DNA of 64,000 nucleotides from CAWAMD01 sp963783045 (GCA_963783045.1 CAWAMD010000005.1:248001-312000), one strand, 5' to 3'; positions 44,509 through 52,901 are shown, numbered from the stretch's first letter. The notes: a model not told the origin generated them from the sequence alone. Made by a program: numbers and translations.

Positions 44509-46463
44509 ATGATGGGACGGATAGGCGCGGCCCTGTCGATGGTGCTCGCTGCAGGGATGGTGGCGTCAGGGTCGCTGGTCGCGCCGGCGATGGCGGCCAC
44601 CGGCAGTGGACGGGTGTTGTATGTGACCGACGTGTCGGGCGGACAGCAGACCCAGCTCGTGTCGGTCGGCACCGACGGGCAGGATCGTCGGGTGCTGGCC
44701 CAGGGGCCGGGGCTGTTCGAGCCGGTGTGGTCGTCGGACGGGAGCCGGGTCGCCTGGACGACGACGGCCACCGGGCAGCGCAACGGTGCGTCCACGGCCG
44801 TGGCCCGATTGCAGGTCGCCGACGCCGACGGCAGCAACGTGCGAACGCTCGTGGACCGTCCGGGATCTGACCTGACCGATCTGACCTGGTCGCCTGACGG
44901 GCGCCGGATCGCCTTCGGGCTGCGGACCACCGGCGGGGGTCTGTGGCTCGCGAATGTGCCTGACGGTTCGGTGCGGCAGGTCACCGACGGGACCGACCAG
45001 GCGCCGTCGTTCGCTCCCGACGGCGGCCGGCTCGTGTTCGAGCGGACCGTCCGGGTCAACGAGGAATCCTCGGACAGCGTCGTGGCGACCGTAGATCTGA
45101 CCTCGGGGACGGTTCGTGGAGCTCGCAGGCGGGTATGCGCCACGCTGGTCCCCGGACGGGGCATGGATCGCCGCCGGCAACCAGCAGCTGGTCTCCCCGG
45201 ACGGCACCACGACCCAACGTCTGCCACGGCTGTGCTGGCGGCGTGCCTGGTCGCCCGACGGACGACAGCTCGCCTGTGGCAGCGGCTCCGACGCGCTGTC
45301 GGTGATCGACATCGCCACCGGCGAGGTGCACCAGGTCGCCGATGGACAGCACGTGGAGCCGGCCTGGTCGGCCGACGGTGCCACGCTGGTGTTCGCCGAC
45401 TACGACCCGACGAGCCAGGCCAGGCGGATCGAGGCCATCGACGTCGACGGCACCAACCGGCGCGTGCTATCGACCGCACCGACCTACGGGTTCGCGACCC
45501 GGCCGGGCCCGAGCCTGCGGCTGGCCGGGGCGACCCGCGTGGAGACCGCCGTTGCGGTCTCGCGGCACACCTGGACGGCCGCCACGCATGCGGTGCTGGC
45601 CCGCAGCGACCTGTTCCCCGACGCGCTTGCGGCCGCGCCGCTGGCCACCGCCGTCGACGGGCCGGTGCTGCTCACCGGCCGCGACAGACTGCACCCCGCC
45701 GTCAAGGCTGAGCTCGACCGGCTGGCTGGGTGTCGACGCCGTCACGCTGATGGGCGACACCACCGCCCTGTCTGACCAGGTCGAAGCCGACCTGCACAAC
45801 GCCGGGATCGGCACGGTGGACCGGGTCGCTGGCCCGGACCGGTTCGCGACCGCCGCAGCCGCCGCCGACCGGCTCGACCGTCTGCGTGACACACCGGCCG
45901 CGCACGCCTACCTGACGCTGGGCGCCCACCCGGATCCGCGACGGGACTGGCCCGACGCCGTGGCCGTCTCCGCCTTGGCGGCCTACCGCCACGACCCGAT
46001 ACTGCTCACCGGCCCCGACCGGCTGCCCGACGCGACACGCCAAGCGCTGGCCGACCTGTACATCGGCTCGGTCACCATCATCGGCGGGATCGCCGCCGTC
46101 AGCCCCGACGTGCAACGGCAGCTCGAGCAGGCCGGGATCAGCGTGAACCGGATCGCCGGCGACAGCCGCTACACCACCTCCGTCGCGGTCGCCGACGCCT
46201 CCTTGTCGGCCGGCATGCGTGCGGACGCGACCTGGGTCGCGACCGGACGGAACTGGCCCGACAGCCTCACCGCCGGCCCCGCCGCCGCCCACCGCGGCAA
46301 CATCCTGCTCCTGGCCGACGGCCAGACCGCACAGACCGACAGCACCAGCATCCGCTGGATCGCCGCCCACGCCCCCGACATCGGACAGCTCCCGCTGGTC
46401 GGCGCCCCCGACGTGCTCACCGCTCCGGTCGCAGCCGCCATCGACCAGACCGCCAGCCAGTAA
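44509..46463 (+). pseudogene. exported TolB-type propeller + cell-wall-binding (CWB2) protein, two frameshifts
   Basis: Frame one, from ATG 44509/44512, has a signal peptide (ALSMVLAAGMVASGSLVAPAMA) and WD40/TolB-like blades (WSSDGSRVAWT, WSPDGRRIAFG, FAPDGGRLVFE). After an extra base near 45113 the propeller continues in frame two (RWSPDGAWIAAG, WSPDGRQLACG, WSADGATLVFAD). It then enters cell-wall-binding type 2 repeats starting RLAGATRVETAVAVS. A second extra base near 45725-45732 moves repeats two and three (RVAGPDRFATAAAAA; RIAGDSRYTTSVAVA) to frame three. Repaired length is about 650 residues. A surface protein anchored non-covalently to the wall. Confidence 0.75.
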
Positions 46464-46741
46464 CGCCGATAGCCGCAGCTTCGCCAGCGTGTCGTGGCGA
46501 CGCCGCCGCCCACGACGGAACCGCCGGCGAGGGCGGGAGACCTGGCTCGGGGGAGTCCTCGAGGCCCGGCGTATCTCGCTCGGTGTGCCGGACAGACGGA
46601 CCGCGCCGTCACCCTCGGGACGGACGAGGTGGCTCGTCAGCCACCGAACCGCTTGCCCTCGATACCCCCCGCTCCCTTACCAGCGGCGCGGGCACAAGAG
46701 ACCACGTCGGGGGCTCGTGACGCCTTGCTCCAGCGTCTTGG
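46464..46741. other. intergenic stretch with possible degenerate att site
   Basis: 278 bp between convergent genes. No gene supported. TCGATACCCCCCGCTCCCT at 46659-46677 matches the tRNA-derived core at 16 of 19 positions and may be an older, degenerate attachment site. Confidence 0.3.
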
Positions 46742-47050
46742 CTAGAGCTCGACGGTGTCTCTGCGGTCGTCGGTGGACCTCCGCGTGCCGGGGTCTCGAT
46801 AGGACCAGCGGCGATACAGCCAGGCCCACAGCGCAGCCAGGGCAGCCGACCCGACCGTGAGCCCGGGAAGGTAGCCGTCGAGGACGTGGAGCCGGACCAC
46901 CGGGCCTGTTCCAGGGCCGTCCCAGGTGGCGATCAGACGCACCCCCGTGGTCAGCAGGATCTCCAGCAGCCGAACGCCGGCGACGAGGGCTGCAAGCAGC
47001 GTGACGAGCACCGTCAGCGTCCCGACCACCAGCTGCGCCACTCGTTTCAC
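46742..47050 (-). CDS. small two-helix membrane protein
   Basis: 102 residues, family not recognised. Two hydrophobic segments: VAQLVVGTLTVLVTLLAALVAGV at the N-terminus and GLTVGSAALAALWAWLYRRW near 75, with a charged C-terminal tail. GTG 47050 has GGGAG 5-6 nt upstream. 49 bp downstream of the next membrane gene on the same strand, so probably one operon. Confidence 0.6.
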   Translation of the reverse strand: MKRVAQLVVGTLTVLVTLLAALVAGVRLLEILLTTGVRLIATWDGPGTGPVVRLHVLDGYLPGLTVGSAALAALWAWLYRRWSYRDPGTRRSTDDRRDTVEL

Positions 47051-47099
47051 GTCTGCTCCCCCTTGCGGCCGTCCGCGACACCCGGCTCGGGCCGTCGGC

Positions 47100-47600
47100 C
47101 TACCGGCCGACCGTCTCGGCAGCCTGGCCTCGGGCAACGAGCGCGTCGACGAACGCGGGATGGACACGGGTCATTTCGACCCAGACCCCGGTGCGGTCCG
47201 GGCGTCCATCGATGAAGCTCCGCGAGGCCACCACACCGACGGCGATCGCCGCGACGAGCGTGAGCAGTGCGATCCATGCGACCCAGACCGCCTGGGCGAG
47301 CCATGCCACACCGAAGAGTGCCACGCCCGGGGCTGCCAGCCCGTAGCTGGAGCGCCGCCGGCGATGGAAGCGCTCGACGACCGTGCGCACGATCGGCACC
47401 TCGCCCTCGACACGTTCGGTCGCGAACCAGCTGGCGATCAGAAACGGGAACACCCCGAAGAGCAGGAGCAGCCAGGTCCAGTCCGGCAGAGAGTTGAACC
47501 GGATCGGCACGGTCCCGTCAGCGGACCGCCCTGTCACCACGCAGACCGGCGGCAGATCCCCGCGGTACAGGTCCTCACGCCGGACGTACACGCTGGCCAC
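47100..47600 (-). CDS. membrane protein with N-terminal CVVTG motif
   Basis: 166 residues. The N-terminal LPPVCVVTGRSADGTVPIRF followed by W-rich membrane segments (WTWLLLLFGVFPFLIASWF; LFGVAWLAQAVWVAWIALLTLVAA) is a layout seen in many uncharacterised actinobacterial proteins. The CxxTG turn near residue 18 may be a degenerate metal site. GTG 47600 has a GGGGGG ribosome-binding site 6 nt upstream. Function unknown. Confidence 0.6.
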   Translation of the reverse strand: MASVYVRREDLYRGDLPPVCVVTGRSADGTVPIRFNSLPDWTWLLLLFGVFPFLIASWFATERVEGEVPIVRTVVERFHRRRRSSYGLAAPGVALFGVAWLAQAVWVAWIALLTLVAAIAVGVVASRSFIDGRPDRTGVWVEMTRVHPAFVDALVARGQAAETVGR

Positions 47601-47719
47601 GGCATCCCCCCTGCGGTCCACCCCAGCATGCCAGACCGCCACGCACCCCGTCGCCGGATGGACAGCCGATGACGCTGACCCCGGACGGCGAGACATACGG
47701 TCAAGGAGACGGCAGGAAG

Positions 47720-48091
47720 TTACGAGCCTCGATGCGGACCGCGGTCACCGGGTGGGCTGTATCCGCGCACATCACCAGGTTGTGCTCGGTGCATCCTGTA
47801 GCCCGGTCGTCGGTGGTCGTGTGCCACCGCGAGGACGTGGAGTACCTGCTCATCGAGCAGGTCGGCCACGTGGTAGGGGAACCGTGCGACTGGCAGGTGG
47901 CGAACCGGGAGGTCCGGCGCCATGCCGTCGACGAGTGCCCCGGTCTCGGGCCAGGCGACGGCCTGCTCGATGGTCTCGTCGACCGCGGCCAGGAAACGTA
48001 GGCCGAGACCCGGACGCGACTCCTCGTACCAGAGCGCCGCCGCCTCCAGCTCCGCGGCCGCGTCGGGATCGAGGAGGGCCTTCCGCGTCAC
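47720..48091 (-). CDS. ParE/RelE-family toxin
   Basis: 123 residues. LLDPDAAAELEAAALWYEESRPGLGLRFLAAVDETIEQ near 5-42 and YHVADLLDEQVLHVLAVAHDHRRPGY near 75-100 are the ParE/RelE beta-sheet signatures (final VLAVAH-x-RRPGYW-like strand). GTG 48091 overlaps the antitoxin stop (GTGA). Probably inhibits gyrase or translation. The last ~20 residues after RRPGYRMHR are longer than usual and may be read-through of a lost stop. Confidence 0.8.
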   Translation of the reverse strand: MTRKALLDPDAAAELEAAALWYEESRPGLGLRFLAAVDETIEQAVAWPETGALVDGMAPDLPVRHLPVARFPYHVADLLDEQVLHVLAVAHDHRRPGYRMHRAQPGDVRGYSPPGDRGPHRGS

Positions 48092-48330
48092 TCGCTCGTC
48101 AAGCGCTCGGTGATCCGGTCGCGAACCTGGTCCCACTCCTGGCCGCGCGCGGGGGCGTCCAAGGCTCGACGGGCCCGCCGCTCGAGCTCCTGCGCCCAGG
48201 CCGTCTGTACACCAGCGGCGTCCTCGCGTTCCTCGTCGAGACTGGCGATGAGGTCCGCAGCGACGCGCGCACGCTCGTCGGCCGGCAGGGCCAGGGCTTC
48301 GCGAAGGATCGTGCTCGCGTTGTCGCTCAT
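48088..48330 (-). CDS. antitoxin, addiction-module CHP02574 type
   Basis: 80 residues. ILREALALPADERARVAADLIASLDEE and a C-terminal AWAQELERRARRAL helix match the TIGR02574/PF09720 antitoxin family that partners ParE/RelE toxins. ATG 48330 lies 6 nt after TACGAT, so the pair is probably transcribed as a leaderless mRNA. Confidence 0.8.
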   Translation of the reverse strand: MSDNASTILREALALPADERARVAADLIASLDEEREDAAGVQTAWAQELERRARRALDAPARGQEWDQVRDRITERLTSE

Positions 48331-48336
48331 GCTCGG

Positions 48337-48342
48337 ATCGTA
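48337..48342 (-). promoter_or_regulatory. -10 box (TACGAT), leaderless
   Basis: Minus-strand TACGAT is 6 nt upstream of ATG 48330 of the antitoxin. Confidence 0.5.
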
Positions 48343-48420
48343 CCCGACGAGCATCAAGAGACCTCCGCGTCTACTCGTGAGCCTCCGCTCGCGTCGATCG
48401 CCGCCTCAGCGCCTGCCCTC

Positions 48421-48638
48421 GTGGCAACAATGTGGCAACGAAAACTTCGGAAGACGCCGCCACGGCCGGTCACGCGAGGAAACGACACCGGTGTATTTTC
48501 GCAGGTCAGCGCCATGATCCGGCTCTCCTGCTCGCCCGGCGACATGGGCTTTTCCAGGTTCGATACCTCCCGCGCCCACCGCCGCCTGAGCTGCGAAAAC
48601 GCGCCGGGACAAGGTCGCTGTGACAACATCTTGACAAC
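48421..48638. other. middle attachment site with arm-type repeats
   Basis: The 28-bp tRNA-derived core (48556-48583) is flanked on both sides by paired short direct repeats spaced 11 bp: GTGGCAAC at 48421 and 48432, and TGACAAC at 48621 and 48632. Such TGNCAAC pairs look like integrase arm-type sites. Arms on both sides are expected at the junction of two tandem elements (right end of A, left end of B). GACATGGGCT just left of the core (48541-48550) recurs at 51950. No gene lies between 48331 and 48646. Confidence 0.6.
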
Positions 48639-48646
48639 GTCCCGCA

Positions 48647-48842
48647 TCACTCGCCCCCCAGGATGACGTCCGCGAGCGTGTTCGCGATCGTCTCGTCGGC
48701 GGCCGGGAGCACGTGGCTGTACGTGTCGAGCGTGATGGCCACGTTGGCGTGGCCGAGCCGCTGGGCTGAGCACCTTCACGTCGTGCCACCCGGTCGCGGA
48801 GCTCTCGGAAGACCTGCGCCGGCTGGTGGCCGCTTCGCCCAA
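48647..48842 (-). pseudogene. tyrosine recombinase (integrase) C-terminal remnant
   Basis: The minus strand encodes RLGHANVAITLDTYSHVLPA ... ending VILGGE and TGA at 48647. LGHANV-x(6)-TY is the box II His/Arg helix and the catalytic Tyr of phage integrases. Only about 42 residues are in frame; the preceding HDVKVLS is one frame off because of an extra base near 48765, and nothing upstream matches an integrase. Orientation and position next to the att core are as expected for the integrase that inserted element B. Confidence 0.75.
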
Positions 48843-48957
48843 CGTGGTGCTCCGGGCTTCGGAGTACCGACGTGAGGCGCCGTGGGGCAGCAGGCGCGAA
48901 GTGCCTCACTGTCGGCGCGCGGCGTCCGGCGGGCCAGCCCCTCGAAGCGCACTGCGA

Positions 48958-48963
48958 TATCAT
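48958..48963 (+). promoter_or_regulatory. promoter/operator of the VapBC-like pair
   Basis: TATCAT as -10; GCGATA repeats at 48954 and 48964 (10-bp spacing) overlap it and could be an antitoxin operator. GAGGGAAG precedes ATG 48991. Confidence 0.4.
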
Positions 48964-48990
48964 GCGATAGCACCGAGGGAAGAACCGCGC

Positions 48991-49212
48991 ATGACTGACG
49001 TGCTGATCCGCGACGTCCCGGACGATGTCGTGTCCGCCATCGACGCGCAGGCCAAGCGCTTGGGCCTGTCCCGGACGGAGTACCTGCGCCGCCAGATGCT
49101 GCGGGTCGCATCGACCTCCGATGAGCCGGTCACCGTCGAGTCGCTCCGCCAGTTCGCTCAGAGCTTCGCTGACCTGGCCGACCCCGAGGTCATGCGTGGG
49201 GCGTGGGAGTGA
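48991..49212 (+). CDS. VapB-like antitoxin (ribbon-helix-helix)
   Basis: 73 residues. DVLIRDVPDDVVSAIDAQAKRLGLSRTEYLRRQML is a ribbon-helix-helix (FitA/VapB type) DNA-binding domain; the C-terminal ~35 residues would wrap the toxin. ATG behind a GAGGGA site. Overlaps the toxin start (GTGA). Confidence 0.85.
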   Translation: MTDVLIRDVPDDVVSAIDAQAKRLGLSRTEYLRRQMLRVASTSDEPVTVESLRQFAQSFADLADPEVMRGAWE

Positions 49213-49619
49213 CTGACTGGCTCATCGACAAGTCCGCCCTGGTCCGCCTCGGCAACGCCACCGACGGGCAGACGTGGGTCGACCGGATCGCCCGCGGCCT
49301 GGTCCGCGTCAGCACCGTCACCCGGCTCGAGATCGGCTACAGCGCCCGGACCGGCGACGAGTTGCGGGCGGGGTTGCGGCGGCCACCCATGGCGTCCATG
49401 CCAGTCGAGTACCTGACACCGACCATCGAGGACCGCGCCGTCGAGGTCCAGCAACTCCTCGCCGACCGCGGACACCACAGGGCCCCGGCCGTGCCCGACC
49501 TGTTGATCGCCGCCACCGCCGAGCTGGCGGGCCTGGCTGTACTCCACCTCGACAAGGACTTCGACCTCATCGCCGAAGTGACCGGCCAGTCGGTCGAACG
49601 ACTCTCCCTCGACGAGTAG
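49209..49619 (+). CDS. VapC-like PIN-domain toxin
   Basis: 136 residues. LIDKSALVRL (first Asp), TRLEIGYSA (Glu), PDLLIAATA and HLDKDFDLIA (later Asp residues) give the four acidic PIN positions. An endoribonuclease held by the VapB partner. GTG 49209 overlaps the antitoxin stop; GTG 49203 is an alternative. Confidence 0.85.
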   Translation: MTDWLIDKSALVRLGNATDGQTWVDRIARGLVRVSTVTRLEIGYSARTGDELRAGLRRPPMASMPVEYLTPTIEDRAVEVQQLLADRGHHRAPAVPDLLIAATAELAGLAVLHLDKDFDLIAEVTGQSVERLSLDE

Positions 49620-50519
49620 CTACCCGCGACGGACGGCGCCGGGCGCTTCCGCCGAAGCGCTTTCCAGCGCATCGTGACGCGCGCGTGACACGCCGTCGGC
49701 GGTTGTCCACCACCAGCCGACCGAAACGGCCTCCCTCCGGCAGGACGTGGAATCCGTCGACGATCGTGGTGACGCCTTCGGTGGCCAGCGCCCGGCCACG
49801 TCGGCGGCGGCCCCGACGATCGACGGCAGGCCGGCCAGTGCGGCGGCGGACATGCCACCGGTGAGGGCCGCCAGCGACGAGGGGCCGACGAGGCCGGGCA
49901 GGTCGGGCTCGACGGCCAGCCGCTCGCGCACCAGCCGGGCGTTGGCCAGGTCGCCGTGGTCGACGTGCCGCTGCGCCTCGCCCCGCGACCGCCCCCCGGC
50001 ACGCTGCCGGGCCAGCAGCCGCGGCCGGAGCAGCGCGTCGGGGCAGCGCAGCATCCACAGATGGTCGAGGATCGCCGGGACCCGCGACCAGGGCACCACG
50101 TCCAGGTCGAGGTAGTTGCCCTCCACGACGGCGCACCCCACCGTCGCGTCGACGGGGATCCGGGTGGCCTGCGGGTCCGCGGCCGACCGCTGGTAGAGGG
50201 GCCAGCGCACGGCCACGCCGTCACGGACCGCCGTCAGGGCCGCCACGAATCCGTCTGCGTCGAAGGTCTCCGGCGCGCCCTTGAAGGCGTCCGGCGTGTG
50301 GCTGCGAATCCACGCGTCCGACCGGTGGTAGCCGTCCATCGGCAGCAGCTGCGCGGCCACCCCGAGCGAGAGGAGATGGTCCACGACCGCCTGCGCGAGC
50401 GTGGACTTGCCCGACCCCGGCGGCCCAGCGATGCCGATCAGCCGGCGGGAGCGGCAGTCGAGCGCGGCCAGCGCATCGCGCACACCCGGTGGAAGCGGTG
50501 CCGAGCCCGGCCGGGTCAT
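49620..50519 (-). pseudogene. nucleoside/sugar kinase (uridine-kinase-like P-loop), tail frameshifted
   Basis: ATG 50519. P-loop IGIAGPPGSGKSTLAQAVVDHLL near 30, LPMDGYHRSDAWI near 60 and VVEGNYLDLD near 132 match the nucleoside/nucleotide kinase family (uridine-kinase/PanK-like fold); ANARLVRERLA near 195 closes the domain. Beyond about residue 240 the frame loses sense near 49785, while another frame reads LATEGVTTIVDGFHVLPEGG, so a base is missing. The kinase core (~200 residues) could still be functional. Overlaps the PfkB remnant stop (ATGA); tail-to-tail with the VapC gene with no gap. Confidence 0.55.
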
Positions 50520-51251
50520 GGCCGGCCGAGGTCGTCGGAGACGGCCCGCACGCCGGCGCGTGGCCCGGCGTACCGGCACGACGCCGAGGCAACCTGCGCG
50601 GCGAACGCCAGCGCCCCGTGGTGCTCGATCTCGCGCAGGTAGCGGCCGACGAGGTAGGCACCATGGAAGACGTCGCCGGCCGCGAGCGTGTCCACCACTG
50701 CGACGGCGGGGACCTGCAGCTCCGTCACCCGGTCGCCGGCGACGGCGAGCACCGGTTCGGCCCCACGCGTCACGGCAACGTCAGCGACGCCGTAGCGGTC
50801 CTGCAGGCCCCGGGCGATGCTCAGCGGCTCGGCCAACGACGAGCACCGCGGCGCACCGCACCCCGAGCGGACCAGCCCACGCAACGAGCGAACCTTCGGC
50901 GTTGTGGTAGAGGACCGTCCGGTCCCCGGTGTCGCTGTCGACCCAGATCGACGAGACGGCCAGGCCCGTGTCGGGACCGGCGTGATCGTCGACGTCGACC
51001 CCGAGCTCGGTGAGTCGTCCGCGGGCGAGGTCGGCGACGACCCCCTGCCCGAGGGCCGTGACCAGGTACGCGTCGCCCCCGAGTAGCGCGACCGTCGCCG
51101 CGGCGTTCGCCGCCGGGCCGCCCACGTCGACGTACGCGTCGCTGGCCGTGCTCTTGCGTCCCCACGGCGGACGGCCGCAGGTCAACTGCACGACGTCGAG
51201 AGTGGTCAGCCCCACACACCACACCGTCCGCGTATCGGGTCTGGTGCTCAT
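50516..51251 (-). pseudogene. PfkB family carbohydrate kinase, deleted and frameshifted
   Basis: N-terminal frame (ATG 51251) has VDVGGPAANAAATVALLGGDAYLVTALG, the PfkB entry motif. The C-terminal frame has VAVTRGAEPVLA and AVVDTLAAGDVFHGAYL, the PfkB signature with catalytic Asp. Between them, near 50830-50880, about 55 residues that normally join the halves are missing and the frame changes. Total span is 245 codons against the usual ~300. GGAGG precedes the ATG. A real deletion rather than a simple base error. Confidence 0.75.
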
Positions 51252-51518
51252 ACGGCGTCCTCCGGCGGCTCACCCCATTGTGTAACGGACGGAGCGCCAC
51301 GCCGCGCCCTGTCGGCGAGCCCGGGTGGCAGCTGCCTCCGTGTACCTGTCGACCACGGCCAGCTCATGCACGCAGGCGATCGCGGCCGCAACCGTCTCAC
51401 ACGGCCACTTCTCGCTGTGGATGCCCGCCGACGAGCTCGAGGACGCGTCGAGCAACGACATCCGGGTCGAAGTGACCTACCGCGACGGCACGACAGCCAC
51501 CAAGCGGCTGTCGCTCAG
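51252..51518. other. intergenic stretch, no gene supported
   Basis: 267 bp. A plus-strand ORF here (LWMPADELEDASSNDIRVEV) looks protein-like over ~40 codons but then reads antisense into the next gene; it may be a fragment of a lost gene. Confidence 0.3.
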
Positions 51519-51911
51519 TCAGTCGCGGCGGGAGCGCTCTCGCTTGGTGAGGAAGCGGTCGACCTGCGTGTGCACGTCTTCCGCGCTCTCGCGCACGGCA
51601 GCCATCAGCGGTGACTTCGTCGAGCTGCCGACGAAGTGGGTGCGACCCGAGGCAGCGATCCAGCATTCCAGGACGACGCGCTGAGAGGGCGTGTCGCGGT
51701 CCTTGACCGAGATCTCGAGCTCGACCTGGTCGTCGCCGAAGCGACTGAGCCGGCGATCGAGCCGGGACGTCAGAATGTCGACGACCTGGTCGGATTCGGA
51801 CGGATCGAACTCCGGAACGACTCGCAGGCTGTCGGCGACTGACGCCAAAGCGATCTCCTCTTCGTCTACGTGGAACGTCGGCGGGGAACCCGAGTGGCGT
51901 CTCCACAGCAC
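51519..51911 (-). CDS. HPF/S30AE-like small protein
   Basis: 130 residues. LTSRLDRRLSRFGDDQVELEISVKDRD followed by VVLECWIAASGRTHFVGSSTKSPLMAAVRESAEDVHTQVDRFLTKR follows the beta-alpha-beta pattern of hibernation-promoting factor / sigma-54 modulation proteins, with a basic C-terminal helix. The start (GTG 51911) is one base from a TAGACT box at 51913-51918, so start choice is unsure. Similarity is by pattern only. Confidence 0.45.
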   Translation of the reverse strand: MLWRRHSGSPPTFHVDEEEIALASVADSLRVVPEFDPSESDQVVDILTSRLDRRLSRFGDDQVELEISVKDRDTPSQRVVLECWIAASGRTHFVGSSTKSPLMAAVRESAEDVHTQVDRFLTKRERSRRD

Positions 51912-51964
51912 GAGTCTAGTAATTCGCTGCGACCGTTCGGGTGCCGTCGGACATGGGCTCTCCC

Positions 51965-51993
51965 GGTCTCGATGTCTCGCGCGTCCACCAGCC
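51965..51993. other. degenerate right attachment site
   Basis: GGTCTCGATGTCTCGCGCGT... followed by CCACCAGCC: about 31 of 40 positions of the block 51950-51989 match 48541-48580, including GACATGGGCT before the core. Confidence 0.55.
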
Positions 51994-52033
51994 CACGAGG
52001 CGCCAACGGTTCCGGTGACCTCCAGCGCACGCG

Positions 52034-52315
52034 TCAGAAATCCGGGGTGATCCCAATGCGAGGCTCATGGCCGGTCTCGGGCAGACGGTGGACGATCCCT
52101 GCGGCCTCGACTCGGTTGGCGGCACCGAGCTTGCTGAGGATGCTGGTCACGTGGCGTTCCACGGTCTTCTCGGAGACGAACAGGTTGGCCGCGATCTGCG
52201 CATTCCTCATGCCTCGCGCGATGTCCTGCAGCACCTCCCATTCGCGCGAGGTCAAGCCGAGCCGTTCGTGGGGGAGCGGCGTTCGGAGTCGGCTACTCGC
52301 TCACGGGGACCAGCT
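52034..52315 (-). pseudogene. LuxR-type HTH fragment
   Basis: LTSREWEVLQDIARGMRNAQIAANLFVSEKTVERHVTSILSKLGAANRVEAAGIV is a complete LuxR (GerE) DNA-binding domain. Upstream the same frame is closed by a TGA after about 18 codons and no receiver or sensor domain is present. A truncated response regulator abutting the island's right end. Confidence 0.7.
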
Positions 52316-52520
52316 CCGGTGAAGGCGGGGCGGCGATCGAGTCCGTCGACGTGCGGACGCCCGCAGGCGACACCGGGGACGTCACCACCGAGCGCCGACA
52401 GAACGAGCGGCCCGGCGACCTCGTCCGCCGGGGCAATCTGCCGGAGTAGAGCGCTCGAGCTCCAAGGAGAGGACTGTTCCATTCGAGGGTGGTCGCTGGC
52501 GCCGGCCATCCTCAGTCGGG

Positions 52521-52901
52521 TCAGGCGGCGGCGCCTGCGGCACGCTGGCGCAGCCAGCCGCCGAAGGCAGCGGCCCCGCCGGCGAGGGCGAGGGTCGCGG
52601 CCACGACCGAGGCGGGCCGCTCCCGGCGCGCGAGCAGCACCGCGGTCGCGTCGGCGAGGTCCGCGACGATGCCGGCCTCGAGCCAGCGCAGCGGCGGGCC
52701 GTCGTCCTCGAGCGCCACGAGGGTCGCGACGCCGATCGTCAGGTCACGCGCCCCGAGGCCGCGGATGGCGATCTTCGCGCCGGCGTCGTCGACCACGTCG
52801 CCGAGCCACGCGCGGCCGGCGGTCGCGGGCGCAAGGAACAGCGCGAGACCGATCGCCACGCGCCCACCGGCGAGCAGTCTCGTTGGCAGCTTCACGTCCA
52901 T
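52521..52901 (-). CDS. small integral membrane protein
   Basis: 126 residues. Hydrophobic stretches GRVAIGLALFLAPATAGRAWLG, IGVATLVAL, AGIVADLADATAVLLA and VVAATLALAGGAAAFGGWL suggest four helices. IRGLGARDLTIG in the middle recurs in uncharacterised actinobacterial membrane proteins. AGGAG is 6 nt before ATG 52901. Divergent from the lipoprotein gene. Function unknown. Confidence 0.65.
   Translation of the reverse strand: MDVKLPTRLLAGGRVAIGLALFLAPATAGRAWLGDVVDDAGAKIAIRGLGARDLTIGVATLVALEDDGPPLRWLEAGIVADLADATAVLLARRERPASVVAATLALAGGAAAFGGWLRQRAAGAAA

Larger units (their letters stand above)
39170..48583. mobile_element. integrated element A at tRNA-Val (decayed)
   Basis: Bounded by a 28-bp direct repeat: 39170-39197 (3' end of the tRNA gene plus 5 nt) and 48556-48583. 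Cargo: anti-sigma-like protein and ECF sigma, MNT/HEPN pair, acetyltransferase, flippase-like protein, cell-wall-binding propeller protein, two small membrane proteins and a ParE/RelE-type TA pair. No complete integrase is left inside. Several genes carry frameshifts. Confidence 0.75.
48556..51993. mobile_element. integrated element B, tandem to element A (remnant)
   Basis: Lies between the middle core (48556-48583) and a degenerate core at about 51965-51993. The right ends of A and B share 31 of 40 positions (48541-48580 with 51950-51989), including an identical GACATGGGCT outside the core. Contents: integrase remnant, VapBC pair, two broken kinases and a HPF-like ORF. Confidence 0.55.

Noticed and set aside
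46494..46860. Plus-strand ORFs (83 and 213 aa) after the propeller gene
   Set aside because: Composition of a shadow frame and no ribosome-binding site; they overlap the better-supported minus-strand membrane gene.
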